From contig NZ_JALHAP010000069.1 of assembly GCF_025215095.1 (NCBI RefSeq), forward strand, positions 1 through 64,000: 64,000 nucleotides of DNA. Direction: 5' to 3'. The DNA is from Dryocola boscaweniae. GTDB taxonomy: Bacteria > Pseudomonadota > Gammaproteobacteria > Enterobacterales > Enterobacteriaceae. Within the stretch, counting starts at the first letter, position 1. The number at the start of each line of letters is the position of its first letter. A program made the translations under genes and the position numbers. Of the stretch, positions 55,243 through 64,000 are shown piece after piece. The notes under the pieces are model-generated. The model was not told the DNA's origin and ran no database searches. It was given only the letters and a program-made list of their open reading frames with translations.

Positions 55243-56439
55243 ATGCGCGAAGATTTTTACCAACAGTTAACGTCTCAGCTTGATACCGCACGTGCGGAAG
55301 GCCTTTTTAAAGAAGAACGTATTATCACCTCAGCGCAACAGGCGGATATCACTGTCGCTGACGGTAGCCACGTCATTAACTTCTGCGCCAATAACTATCT
55401 GGGGCTTGCGAACCACTCGCAGCTTATTGAAGCGGCAAAGCAGGGGATGGATAAACACGGTTTCGGAATGGCTTCCGTACGCTTTATTTGCGGCACGCAA
55501 GACAGCCATAAAGAGCTGGAAGGCAAGCTGGCGGGCTTTTTGGGAATGGATGACGCCATTCTTTATTCTTCCTGCTTTGATGCTAACGGCGGATTGTTTG
55601 AAACACTGCTTGGGCCGGAAGACGCAATCATTTCTGATGCGCTAAACCATGCTTCGATTATTGACGGCGTGCGTCTGTGTAAAGCGCAGCGTTATCGCTA
55701 CGCTAACAATGATATGCAGGAGCTGGAAACTCGCCTGAAGGAAGCTCGTGCGGCAGGCGCCCGCCATATCATGATTGCTACCGATGGCGTTTTCTCCATG
55801 GATGGCGTGATTGCCAACCTGAAAGGCGTATGCGATCTGGCGGACAAGTATGATGCGCTGGTCATGGTTGATGACTCGCACGCGGTAGGTTTTGTAGGCG
55901 AAAATGGCCGCGGAACCCATGAATATTGCGACGTTATGGATCGCGTGGACATTATCACCGGCACCTTAGGTAAAGCGCTCGGCGGCGCTTCTGGTGGCTA
56001 CACCGCTGGACGCAAAGAAGTCATTGAATGGCTGCGTCAGCGCTCGCGTCCTTATCTTTTCTCCAATTCCCTGGCTCCGGCAATTGTTTCAGCATCCATC
56101 AAGGTTCTGGAAATGCTGGAAACCGGTGCGGAGCTGCGCGAGCGCCTGTGGGCTAATGCAAGCCTGTTCCGCGAAAAAATGACGGCGGCTGGATTCACCC
56201 TGGCAGGAGCCGATCACGCCATCATCCCGGTGATGCTCGGCGAAGCGGTTGTGGCGCAAAACTTTGCCCGCGAGCTGCAAAAAGAAGGCATTTATGTCAC
56301 CGGTTTCTTCTATCCGGTGGTACCAAAAGGTCAGGCGCGCATCCGTACACAAATGTCTGCGGCTCACACTACGGAGCAGATTGAACGTGCGGTTGCAGCG
56401 TTTACGCGTATCGGTAAACAGTTAGGCGTTATCGCCTGA
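55243..56439 (+). CDS. kbl: 2-amino-3-ketobutyrate CoA ligase (glycine C-acetyltransferase)
   Basis: A PLP enzyme that cleaves 2-amino-3-ketobutyrate with CoA to glycine and acetyl-CoA, the second step of threonine breakdown. The PLP lysine lies in [14 protein letters not shown] near residue 244. It has 398 residues as in E. coli. TGGAGAA lies before the ATG. It is followed ten bases later by tdh, which supplies its substrate. Confidence 0.98.
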   Translation: MREDFYQQLTSQLDTARAEGLFKEERIITSAQQADITVADGSHVINFCANNYLGLANHSQLIEAAKQGMDKHGFGMASVRFICGTQDSHKELEGKLAGFLGMDDAILYSSCFDANGGLFETLLGPEDAIISDALNHASIIDGVRLCKAQRYRYANNDMQELETRLKEARAAGARHIMIATDGVFSMDGVIANLKGVCDLADKYDALVMVDDSHAVGFVGENGRGTHEYCDVMDRVDIITGTLGKALGGASGGYTAGRKEVIEWLRQRSRPYLFSNSLAPAIVSASIKVLEMLETGAELRERLWANASLFREKMTAAGFTLAGADHAIIPVMLGEAVVAQNFARELQKEGIYVTGFFYPVVPKGQARIRTQMSAAHTTEQIERAVAAFTRIGKQLGVIA

Positions 56440-56449
56440 GGGAGCGGTC

Positions 56450-57475
56450 ATGAAAGCATTAGCAAAACTGAAAGCAGAAGAGGGCATCTGGATGACAGAT
56501 GCGCCCAAACCGGAAATGGGCCATAACGATCTGCTGATCAAAATCCGTAAGACCGCGATTTGCGGTACCGATGTGCATATTTATAACTGGGATGAATGGT
56601 CACAGAAGACTATTCCGGTGCCGATGGTTGTCGGCCATGAGTACGTGGGCGAAGTGGTCGGTATTGGCCAGGAAGTAAAAGGTTTTAAAATTGGCGATCG
56701 CGTTTCCGGCGAAGGTCACATTACCTGCGGCCATTGCCGCAACTGTCGCGCGGGCCGCACGCACCTTTGCCGCAATACTAGCGGCGTGGGCGTTAACCGC
56801 CCCGGCTGTTTTGCTGAATATCTGGTGTTGCCTGCTTTCAACGCCTTCAAGATCCCGGACAATATTTCCGATGATTTAGCCTCTATCTTCGATCCATTCG
56901 GTAACGCGGTTCACACGGCGCTTTCGTTTGATCTGGTCGGTGAAGACGTGCTGGTTTCTGGTGCTGGCCCTATTGGCATTATGGCGGCGGCAGTCGCTAA
57001 ACACGTAGGCGCACGGAATGTCGTGATTACCGATGTGAATGAGTATCGCCTTGAGCTGGCGCGCGAAATGGGCGTAAGCCGCGCGGTGAACGTCAGCAAA
57101 GAAAGCCTGACTGACGTAATGCATGAGCTAGGCATGACCGAAGGTTTTGATGTGGGCCTGGAGATGTCCGGTGCGCCGCCGGCTTTCCGCTCCATGCTTG
57201 ATACCATGAATCACGGCGGCCGCATCGCAATGCTGGGCATTCCGCCGTCAGATATGTCCATCGACTGGACAAAAGTCATCTTCAAGGGCCTCTTCATTAA
57301 AGGTATTTACGGACGTGAAATGTTCGAAACCTGGTACAAAATGGCCGCGCTGATTCAGTCTGGTCTGGACCTGTCGCCGATCATTACTCACCGCTTTGGT
57401 ATTGATGATTTCCAGAAAGGCTTCGACGCTATGCGTTCCGGGCAGTCCGGAAAGGTTATCCTTAGCTGGGATTAA
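56450..57475 (+). CDS. tdh: L-threonine 3-dehydrogenase
   Basis: A zinc-dependent medium-chain dehydrogenase that oxidises threonine to 2-amino-3-ketobutyrate. Catalytic zinc ligands are Cys38 and His63/Glu64 (GHEY); structural zinc cysteines are 93, 96, 99 and 107 in [15 protein letters not shown]. The Rossmann motif GAGPIGIM follows. It has 341 residues as in E. coli. It ends the kbl-tdh operon. Confidence 0.98.
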   Translation: MKALAKLKAEEGIWMTDAPKPEMGHNDLLIKIRKTAICGTDVHIYNWDEWSQKTIPVPMVVGHEYVGEVVGIGQEVKGFKIGDRVSGEGHITCGHCRNCRAGRTHLCRNTSGVGVNRPGCFAEYLVLPAFNAFKIPDNISDDLASIFDPFGNAVHTALSFDLVGEDVLVSGAGPIGIMAAAVAKHVGARNVVITDVNEYRLELAREMGVSRAVNVSKESLTDVMHELGMTEGFDVGLEMSGAPPAFRSMLDTMNHGGRIAMLGIPPSDMSIDWTKVIFKGLFIKGIYGREMFETWYKMAALIQSGLDLSPIITHRFGIDDFQKGFDAMRSGQSGKVILSWD

Positions 57476-57491
57476 CGAAATCTGGATGAAG

Positions 57492-57517
57492 AAAAGGCCG
57501 GGGAAACCGGCCTTTTT
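57492..57517. terminator. kbl-tdh terminator
   Basis: AAAAGGCCGG-GGAAA-CCGGCCTTTTT is a strong hairpin with A and T flanks, so it can work in both directions. It serves tdh and the convergent gene ending at 57535. Confidence 0.92.
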
Positions 57518-57534
57518 ACTATTCACTTAAGTTA

Positions 57535-58455
57535 TTATTCGCTGGCGGTTTTCTTTTCAGCATCCGTCAGATAACGCACTTTACGCGTGTAATCCTGCCC
57601 CTTAAACAGCAGCTCGCTATCAGGCGAGGCAAGATACTTCTGCCATTCCGACAGCGGAAAACCGCCGTGCGCGCCAACAACGGGTTTAGGGATTACAGAC
57701 GGCGTGCCGCCGATTTTCTTCGACACCGGCCAGTTCATCCAGTCGCCCAGATTAACCGTTCGTATATCCAGCATATCCAGCAACGCGGCCAGCGGTAGCT
57801 GATCTGTAGGCGGCTGGCTGTCGTCCATTAGTTCCCAGGTATCCTGGAATAATGTCAGCCATAAAGGGCAAATACGGCGCCAGGTTTTGCGCGTCGCAGC
57901 CAAAAATGCACCGTTTACATGATCGACAATGTAAGGACGCACCGTATCTCTATAATAAGCCGGAACTTTTTCGGCGGGTGCGCCGTCCAGCTTGGCGATC
58001 ATTTTCCCCTGGCGGAAACTGGAATAGATATGCTGCTCTTCTATTTTAAACGTCGGCATTTGTAGCAGATTAAGGTCGGAATCGATCATCAAAATGCCGT
58101 CCGTACGCGCCTGCAAGGGAGCGTTCAGTTTAATCAATCGGCTTAGATAGATTTGTTTGTAGCGATAGCCTTCTTCGCGCTGCGGTAAATCAAGAGTGGC
58201 TACGCGAGTTTTAGGCGGTAATTCACCAAATTCCTCTGCCGGACGGTCGGAGACAATGACTATCTCTTCAACATCCGGGGCGAAACACGCAGCGAACGTC
58301 GCCGAAAGTAAGCCTTCTTCTATGTAATCCGCGCCAGCGCAAGGAATAACAATCGATGTTACTGGCACAGCGTTTGAACCTGAAGCTGGCTCCTGATAAG
58401 GGATATTATGCCGCACCTTAATATGACGATATTTTGCATTCAGAAATTTAAACAT
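57535..58455 (-). CDS. Glycosyltransferase-like protein of unknown function
   Basis: A 306-residue protein with the look of a GT-A nucleotide-sugar fold: TSIVIPCAGADYIEEGL near residues 33-49, VIVSD, and a DSD metal motif at 125-127 (LMIDSDLNL). Later parts include YRDTVRPYIVDHVNGAF and a tryptophan-rich middle. I do not recognise the family. It overlaps the preceding GT4 gene by eight bases, so the pair is coupled. The place between tdh and yibQ is where E. coli has waaH (yibD), so a core-modifying role is possible. Confidence 0.8.
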   Translation of the reverse strand: MFKFLNAKYRHIKVRHNIPYQEPASGSNAVPVTSIVIPCAGADYIEEGLLSATFAACFAPDVEEIVIVSDRPAEEFGELPPKTRVATLDLPQREEGYRYKQIYLSRLIKLNAPLQARTDGILMIDSDLNLLQMPTFKIEEQHIYSSFRQGKMIAKLDGAPAEKVPAYYRDTVRPYIVDHVNGAFLAATRKTWRRICPLWLTLFQDTWELMDDSQPPTDQLPLAALLDMLDIRTVNLGDWMNWPVSKKIGGTPSVIPKPVVGAHGGFPLSEWQKYLASPDSELLFKGQDYTRKVRYLTDAEKKTASE

Positions 58456-59680
58456 GGTTATTCCGGTTTGGTTTCACTGCGCCGAGAACGTTTTCGACGC
58501 CGGCAACATAATGTTCTATCGCATAATTATCAATTACACGCTGATGGGCTTGCTGAGTGAGGACATCACGTAACGCGCTATCCTGCCATACCGCCTGCAG
58601 ATGCGCCGCCAGCGCCAGAACATCGCCATAAGGGTAAAGCAGACCGGTACGGCCGGAATCAATTAATTCCTCTGTGCCGGTAACGTTCGAGCCGATAACA
58701 ACGGTCCTGAGCAGCATGGATTCAAGTACGACACGGGGCAGGCCTTCGCTTTTCGAAGCCAGAATAAATGCGTCAAAAGCTGCGAGATAATCGAGAGGAT
58801 TATTGCGAAAACCGGTGAATATGACGCGATCGGCAAAGCCATAGCCGTTCGCCTGTTGCTGCAATTTATCTCTGTCCGGGCCTTCGCCAACCAGCAAAAA
58901 CTTCCATTTAGCTTCAGGGTGCTGCTGATGAAAGCGATGCAGCGCCTCAAGCGTGTGATGACAGGATTTGCGTGGGATAAGCGATCCAATACTGCCGAAC
59001 ACAAAAGTGTTTTCATCCAGTTCCAACTCTTCACGCATCGCTTTTCCATCCGGCAAAGGCTGGTGGATATCAATCGCGTTGGAAACGGTAGTACATAGCG
59101 ATTTATGCACGCCATTTTGGATCAGAACACGCTCAACGCCATGGGAAACGGCGATTACCGCCTGGGCTGTTTGATTGACCGTCTGCGTAATTTGTTCTGT
59201 CATGACGGGTTCAATCCGGCAATGCTGCACGACAGCGACTTCAAGGTCGAATGCTGCGAGATAGCCTTCCATGTTGGAACCCGGCTGGTTGTTCATATAG
59301 AGAATTTGGTAGCCGTCACGTTGCAGCAGGTCGCGTATGCGCTTCGCATTAGGGTTGATGCGCCACTGTTTATCTATGACCTCAGCGACTTTCTTGCGCA
59401 TTGAACGACTGAAGAATACAAATGCACGGGCCGTTTCTTTGCTGATTTTCGCCCACAGGGGTTGCCCGGTTTGCGGAAGAAAAATAACCGGAATTCCGAT
59501 GCCGTTAAGCACCTGCTCAATGGTTTCACCTTCTCCACGCGCGTAGTTGTAGTAGAAGCAACACGTGATATCAAATCGTTGGCGGTCGATGCGTTTGAGA
59601 AGCTCCAGCATGCTGTTGGTGCCGCCTCCCCACTCTTTACCGTTATCCAGCAGGAGAATTTTGCGCCGTTGTTGCGTCAT
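58448..59680 (-). CDS. GT4 glycosyltransferase of unknown target
   Basis: A 410-residue GT-B enzyme. The N-terminus has LLLDNGKEWGGGTNSMLELL, a typical glycine loop; the EX7E motif is SEGLPRVVLE near residue 321, and GSIGSLIPRKSCHHTLEA is the GT4 hinge region. No signal peptide. It is the first gene of a two-gene unit with the gene ending at 57535. Its position close to the LPS cluster suggests sugar transfer to LPS or another envelope glycan, but this is inference. Confidence 0.85.
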   Translation of the reverse strand: MTQQRRKILLLDNGKEWGGGTNSMLELLKRIDRQRFDITCCFYYNYARGEGETIEQVLNGIGIPVIFLPQTGQPLWAKISKETARAFVFFSRSMRKKVAEVIDKQWRINPNAKRIRDLLQRDGYQILYMNNQPGSNMEGYLAAFDLEVAVVQHCRIEPVMTEQITQTVNQTAQAVIAVSHGVERVLIQNGVHKSLCTTVSNAIDIHQPLPDGKAMREELELDENTFVFGSIGSLIPRKSCHHTLEALHRFHQQHPEAKWKFLLVGEGPDRDKLQQQANGYGFADRVIFTGFRNNPLDYLAAFDAFILASKSEGLPRVVLESMLLRTVVIGSNVTGTEELIDSGRTGLLYPYGDVLALAAHLQAVWQDSALRDVLTQQAHQRVIDNYAIEHYVAGVENVLGAVKPNRNNHV

Positions 59681-59772
59681 TGAAGCCCGGATCCCTGTTG
59701 TGTTAATCAGCCGGCATTATAAGTGTTCAGAACGCAGGTTTATACGCCGTGTTTTTGTGGCCTTGTGAAATT

Positions 59773-60729
59773 TCAGGACCGTGGCGTGCTGGTTCCCCAG
59801 CCTTGCCACTGATGCTGTATATATTTCGCCAGGGTGCTCTGGCTGATGCTATCGCTAAGCACCGCGAAGTAGGTTGTAGCATAGACCGGAGCCAACGGTT
59901 TTTTAGGCTTGCAAAGCTTCACGCCGCTAAATGGATTGCGCGGTTGTTCTGCTGGCTTGCCGGGTTTGCCCGGGAGCGCGTTGTTCGGCGTGGAGGTATC
60001 TATCTGCGGCTCATGCAACAGGCTGCTGGGGCGTACCAGCATAATATCCGGCGGCAGGCTGTAAATCACCTGCTGTAATACTCGCACCGTTGTTGGATGC
60101 GGATGGCCAATGGCAATGGCCGATCCGTTACGGCGTGCGAGCGCAACAGCGCGGTTAAACTGGAAACGGATATCGGCTTCGTTCTGCGTATCGTCGAGAA
60201 ATACCTTCCGCTTGATGACTTTGACTTTTGTTCCCGCTGCGGCACGCATCGACTGGCTGTTGCCGATGGTCATGCTGTCGAGAAAATAAAGGTTGTACTG
60301 ATCCAGCGCCTGCATCACTTTTTGCATCCCGAACAGGCTTGAAGTCATGGCGCTGCCCATATGGTTATTTAAACCCACGGCGTAGGGCACTTTATCGACG
60401 GCGTCGCGGATAATGCGCTCGATCTCGCTGCTGCTCATTTCCGGACGTAGGGTATCTTTTTCCAGCGGCTGTTTGCTAAGCGGTGCCATCGGTAAGTGGA
60501 TGAGCACTTCGTGTCCCGCATTATGGGCTTTAGTCGCCATTTCATGGGCGTGCGGAGCGTTGGGCAGAACAGCGACGGACACATTGGATGGCAGGGCGAG
60601 AACCTGATTCTCTTGCTGCGGGCGATAACCAAAATCATCAATGACGATCGCCAGCTTGCCGGCATAAACGGGAGTGGCCAGCGTTAACGCGCAGGCGAGA
60701 GAAAAAACAACGTGACGAAATTGAAGCAA
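59773..60729 (-). CDS. yibQ: Divergent polysaccharide deacetylase YibQ
   Basis: A periplasmic protein of the divergent polysaccharide deacetylase family. A signal peptide of about 23 residues ends ATPVYA before GKLAIVIDDFGYRP. The H-x-H-type GHEVLIHLPM and IAIGHPHPTTV segments are present. It starts with TTG, preceded by GGGAAG seven bases upstream, three bases after envC. It has 318 residues against 319. Activity has not been shown. Confidence 0.93.
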   Translation of the reverse strand: MLQFRHVVFSLACALTLATPVYAGKLAIVIDDFGYRPQQENQVLALPSNVSVAVLPNAPHAHEMATKAHNAGHEVLIHLPMAPLSKQPLEKDTLRPEMSSSEIERIIRDAVDKVPYAVGLNNHMGSAMTSSLFGMQKVMQALDQYNLYFLDSMTIGNSQSMRAAAGTKVKVIKRKVFLDDTQNEADIRFQFNRAVALARRNGSAIAIGHPHPTTVRVLQQVIYSLPPDIMLVRPSSLLHEPQIDTSTPNNALPGKPGKPAEQPRNPFSGVKLCKPKKPLAPVYATTYFAVLSDSISQSTLAKYIQHQWQGWGTSTPRS

Positions 60730-60732
60730 AAC

Positions 60733-62016
60733 TTATCTTCCCAACCACGGTTGTGGATTGACTGCCTGGCCCTGGCGACGAATTTCGAAATAGAGTGACG
60801 GGCGGCCCTGACCACCACTGTTACCCACCAGCGCGATGGGTTGTCCGGCTCGTACCTGCGAACCAACGCTCACCAGCGCGCTCTGGTTGTAGCCATACAA
60901 ACTCATATCGCCTTTACCGTGTTCTACCACCACAACCAGACCATAGCCCTGGAGCCAGTCGGCGAGAATCACGCGTCCGTCAGCGATGGCTTTTACTTCT
61001 GTTCCTTCACCCGCTGCGATAACGATACCTTTCCAACGTAGCTCACCCTGCAGTTGTTCGCCATAACGATGCAGCAGAGAACCGCGCACCGGCCAGAACG
61101 CCTGGCCCCTCGGCGACCCAAGGCCGCCGGTTCGGGATATTAACGAACGTTCATCCTGCGTTGGCTTGTAAGTGCTGCCTTTGCTGGCGGCTTCTTTCTG
61201 GCGAGTACGTACTTGCTCAGCTTCCCGCGCTTCTTTTTCTGCGCGCGCTTTGGCCGCCGCCGCGGCACGGGCTATTTGATTCTGCAGACGGGATTCGTTC
61301 TGGCGCATTTCACCCAGCTTCTGCTGATCCTGCTGGATAGAGGATTCCAGGCTGGAAAGCGTTTTCTTACGCTCGTTGCGTGCTGCCTCAAGCTTAGCCT
61401 GTTGAGCCTGTTGTTCGTAAAGCAGCGTTTGCTGCTCGCTCTGTTTGGCTTCAAGCGTCGCTTTTTGCTCGTCGACTTCCGCCTTCGTTTGTTTTAATTC
61501 TGCAATGGTCTGCTGGCGGGCGGCGTTCAGATAGCCAAAATACGCCTGCAGGCGCTGACCGCGCTGGCTCTCTTCGCCGCTGAGTATCAGTTGAATTCCC
61601 GTATGCTGCCCCTGCCGGAATGCCGCATCAAGCTGAGCCGCCAGGTTACGTTCCTGAGAAGCCTGCTGCTTTTGCAGCTTCACGAGGGAAGCGTTCATGA
61701 TATCAATCTGGCGGTTAAGCGTGGCGAGGGTGTTTTGCGTATCGCGTAATTTACGGCTTGCCGCAGCGATTGCCTGTTCCTGCTCCTTTAACTGCGCGAG
61801 AAGGGCCGAGCGTTGCTGCTGTTGCTGGCGTACCGCACGCTCTTTGGCTGCGATATCCTGCTGGATGGATTTTAGTTGGGCGCTGTCATCCGCATGGCTG
61901 GAAAAAGGGCACAGCAATACGCCAGCGCTAAGTACGCTGGCGTAGAGAATGGGTCTGACTGAAAACCGCTTCGGTTTCACGACCCATGTTATTGAAAAAA
62001 TCGCCTTTCCCCTCAT
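60733..62016 (-). CDS. envC: Murein hydrolase activator EnvC
   Basis: A periplasmic coiled-coil protein recruited by FtsEX that activates the amidases AmiA and AmiB in division. After a signal peptide (SVLSAGVLLCPFSSHA) come long coiled coils (about 45-280) and a degenerate LytM domain ending QGQAVNPQPWLGR. The ATG at 62016 gives 427 residues but lacks a Shine-Dalgarno; the E. coli start aligns with an ATA codon here, and a GTG at 61980 is the other option. Middle gene of gpmI-envC-yibQ. Confidence 0.92.
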   Translation of the reverse strand: MRGKAIFSITWVVKPKRFSVRPILYASVLSAGVLLCPFSSHADDSAQLKSIQQDIAAKERAVRQQQQQRSALLAQLKEQEQAIAAASRKLRDTQNTLATLNRQIDIMNASLVKLQKQQASQERNLAAQLDAAFRQGQHTGIQLILSGEESQRGQRLQAYFGYLNAARQQTIAELKQTKAEVDEQKATLEAKQSEQQTLLYEQQAQQAKLEAARNERKKTLSSLESSIQQDQQKLGEMRQNESRLQNQIARAAAAAKARAEKEAREAEQVRTRQKEAASKGSTYKPTQDERSLISRTGGLGSPRGQAFWPVRGSLLHRYGEQLQGELRWKGIVIAAGEGTEVKAIADGRVILADWLQGYGLVVVVEHGKGDMSLYGYNQSALVSVGSQVRAGQPIALVGNSGGQGRPSLYFEIRRQGQAVNPQPWLGR

Positions 62017-62025
62017 GGGGAAGGA

Positions 62026-63573
62026 TTATTCCACGATGAACAGCGGCTTGCCAGTCATCTCTTGCGGGATTTCCATGCCCATCAGGCTCAGCATGGTTGG
62101 TGCGATATCCGAAAGCTTACCGCCTTCTGATGCTTTCACACTGCGTTCGCCGATATAAATCAACGGTACCGGCAGGCTGGTGTGCGCGGTATGGGCCTGA
62201 CCTGTTGCCGGGTCGCGCATTTGCTCTGCGTTGCCGTGATCAGCGGTGATCAGCAGTTGACCGCCTGCTTTTTCTACAGCGGAAACAACCTGTGCAATAC
62301 AATTATCCAGCGCTTCAACAGCAGAAATCGCTGCTTCATAAACGCCGGTATGACCGACCATATCACCGTTTGGATAGTTACAGATGATGGCGTCGTACTT
62401 ACCGCTGTTGATGGCGGACAGTAATTTTTCAGTCAATTCTGCAGAGCTCATTTCCGGTTGCAGGTCGTAAGTCGCCACTTTTGGCGAATTAATTAGCACG
62501 CGGTCTTCGCCGGCAAACGGCTCTTCTACGCCGCCGTTATAGAAGAAGGTTACGTGAGCGTATTTTTCAGTCTCGGAAATGCGTAGCTGGGTTTTGTCGT
62601 GCTTTGCCATCCACTCGCCAAAAGTATTGGTCAGGGACGCCGGTGGATATGCGCAGGCAGTTTTGATATCGGCTGCGTATTCGGTCAGCATCACGAAATC
62701 ACCGAATTTCACGACTTTTTTGCGTGCGAAGCCGTCGAAATCAGCATTTATGAATGCACGGGTGATCTGGCGAGCGCGGTCAGCGCGGAAGTTCATAAAG
62801 ATCAGCGCGTCGCCATCGTTCATTGCCGCATCAGCTTCGCCTTCTGCACGAATCACGGTTGGTTTAACGAATTCGTCGTTTTCATCGCGGGCATAAGCGG
62901 CTTCCAGGCCAGCCAAAGCATTAGCTGCCTGGTATTCGCCTTTAGCCTGAGTCATCAGGTCATAAGCCAGCTCCACGCGGTCCCAGCGGTTGTCGCGGTC
63001 CATGGCAAAGTAGCGCCCAATGATTGAAGCCACGCGGCCTTTGCCCAGAGCGGCAAATTTGTCAGCGAACTTCTTCAAAGAAGATTCTGCGCTGCGCGGC
63101 GGAGTATCGCGACCATCAAGGAAAGCATGCAGATAGATGGCTTGCGCACCACGCTCTGCGGCCAGTTCGATCATCGCCAGGATGTGCTCTTCATGGCTGT
63201 GAACGCCGCCAGCAGAAGCGAGGCCCATAATGTGTACAGCTTTGCCAGCCGCGACGGCTTTATCAATAGCTGCGGTCAGCACCGGGTTTGCGAAGAAAGT
63301 ACGTTCTTTAATTTCAACATCAAGCCGGGTCAGATCCTGATAAACGATACGGCCAGCGCCGAGATTTACGTGACCCACTTCGGAGTTACCCATCTGCCCG
63401 TCAGGCAGGCCCACTTCCAGACCTGATGCGTTGATAAGGGTATGCGGGCGTTGGGCCCACAGGTTATCCATAACCGGGGTTTTAGCATTCAGTATGGCGT
63501 TATCCTGCTGCTCTTCACGATGGCCGTAACCATCCAGAATCACCAGAACCATAGGTTTTTTAGTAGCCGACAT
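62026..63573 (-). CDS. gpmI: Cofactor-independent phosphoglycerate mutase GpmI
   Basis: A manganese-dependent enzyme that interconverts 3- and 2-phosphoglycerate in glycolysis. The catalytic serine is Ser64 in [12 protein letters not shown], and metal ligands include Asp14 (VILDGYGH) and the C-terminal ADHGNAEQM. It has 515 residues against 514. It leads gpmI-envC-yibQ and is divergent from yibN. Confidence 0.97.
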   Translation of the reverse strand: MSATKKPMVLVILDGYGHREEQQDNAILNAKTPVMDNLWAQRPHTLINASGLEVGLPDGQMGNSEVGHVNLGAGRIVYQDLTRLDVEIKERTFFANPVLTAAIDKAVAAGKAVHIMGLASAGGVHSHEEHILAMIELAAERGAQAIYLHAFLDGRDTPPRSAESSLKKFADKFAALGKGRVASIIGRYFAMDRDNRWDRVELAYDLMTQAKGEYQAANALAGLEAAYARDENDEFVKPTVIRAEGEADAAMNDGDALIFMNFRADRARQITRAFINADFDGFARKKVVKFGDFVMLTEYAADIKTACAYPPASLTNTFGEWMAKHDKTQLRISETEKYAHVTFFYNGGVEEPFAGEDRVLINSPKVATYDLQPEMSSAELTEKLLSAINSGKYDAIICNYPNGDMVGHTGVYEAAISAVEALDNCIAQVVSAVEKAGGQLLITADHGNAEQMRDPATGQAHTAHTSLPVPLIYIGERSVKASEGGKLSDIAPTMLSLMGMEIPQEMTGKPLFIVE

Positions 63574-63821
63574 TGCAACAACCTCTAAGTCAAAGACAAA
63601 AAATTTGCGTAATTTTACTACAGGTACCAGAGGAAATAGCCGCAGAAGATCAAAGAAAGGGGCCGGATGACGGCCGGTTTATCCCGGGCAAAGTCATTTT
63701 TTTCGTAACAGCACGCAGAATCCACAATACATCATGCTGACTGGCTGTAATTGCCACAATGCGAAGGTATACTCCTTGCCTGGTTTTTTTCATATTACTT
63801 AGTCGGGAGTTATCACCCCCC

Positions 63822-64000
63822 ATGCAAGAAATTATGCAATTCGTTGGTCGTCATCCCATACTTAGTCTGGCATGGGTTGGTTTACTGGCCGCCGTGCTTT
63901 TTATGACCTTTAAGGGATTAACCTCAAAGGTGAAGGTAATTACTCGTGGTGAAGCCACGCGTTTAATTAATAAAGAAGATGCTGTTGTGGTTGATGTGCG
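63822..64000 (+). CDS. yibN: Rhodanese-like protein YibN, 5' part only
   Basis: The first 59 codons of a membrane-anchored rhodanese-domain protein; the window ends inside it. One hydrophobic helix (about residues 13-29, [17 protein letters not shown]) is followed by the start of the rhodanese fold, [22 protein letters not shown] (residues 38-59). The start at 63822 has GGGAG at a rather long distance. Gene order yibN-gpmI is as in E. coli. Confidence 0.9.
   Translation, partial: MQEIMQFVGRHPILSLAWVGLLAAVLFMTFKGLTSKVKVITRGEATRLINKEDAVVVDV

Overview
The window is chromosomal DNA of a gamma-proteobacterium of the family Enterobacteriaceae. Nearly every protein is near-identical in length and sequence to an Escherichia coli K-12 counterpart, Spot 42 RNA appears base-for-base the E. 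coli molecule, and the LPS core genes (waaE, wabH, wabG, waaQ, wabN) are of the Klebsiella type rather than the E. coli type. I therefore expect a Klebsiella/Enterobacter/Cedecea-like genus, but the species cannot be fixed from sequence alone. No tRNA, IS element, prophage, CRISPR array or integrase was seen.

Layout. Positions 1-20.5 kb follow the E. coli rrnA region: the 5S rRNA end of an rRNA operon, mobA-mobB (molybdenum cofactor), yihD, srkA-dsbA (stress kinase and periplasmic disulfide oxidase), yihG, polA, the sRNA Spot 42, engB, the sRNA CsrC, yihI, a small membrane ORF, hemN, the nitrogen operon glnA-glnL-glnG with its sigma-54 promoter and NtrC boxes, typA, yihX-yihY-dtd and fabY. 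The sulfoquinovose genes that lie between typA and yihX in K-12 are absent. At about 20.53 kb the map jumps to a segment that in K-12 lies roughly 0.2 Mb away and runs in the opposite relative order: yicH, xanP, gltS, recG-trmH-spoT-rpoZ-gmk, ligB, yicG, yicC, rph-pyrE, slmA, dut, coaBC, radC, rpmB-rpmG, mutM, coaD.

From 41.8 to 55 kb is the LPS core locus: waaE-waaA, a GT2 gene, wabH, wabG, waaQ, divergent wabN, a low-GC stretch with what looks like a wrecked O-antigen ligase gene, two low-GC glycosyltransferases, then waaC-waaF-hldD. The genes together would build a Kdo-heptose-galacturonate-glucosamine core. No intact waaL is present. After kbl-tdh (threonine catabolism) come two unassigned glycosyltransferase-like genes, then yibQ-envC-gpmI and the start of yibN.

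The points most worth checking are the waaL remnant at 49.5-50.0 kb, a three-way-junction leader RNA in front of rpmB-rpmG, a frameshift in a small SANT/Myb-like gene at 33.8 kb, a hidden 58-residue membrane protein between yihI and hemN, a two-gene glycosyltransferase module after tdh, and the rearrangement junction between fabY and yicH.
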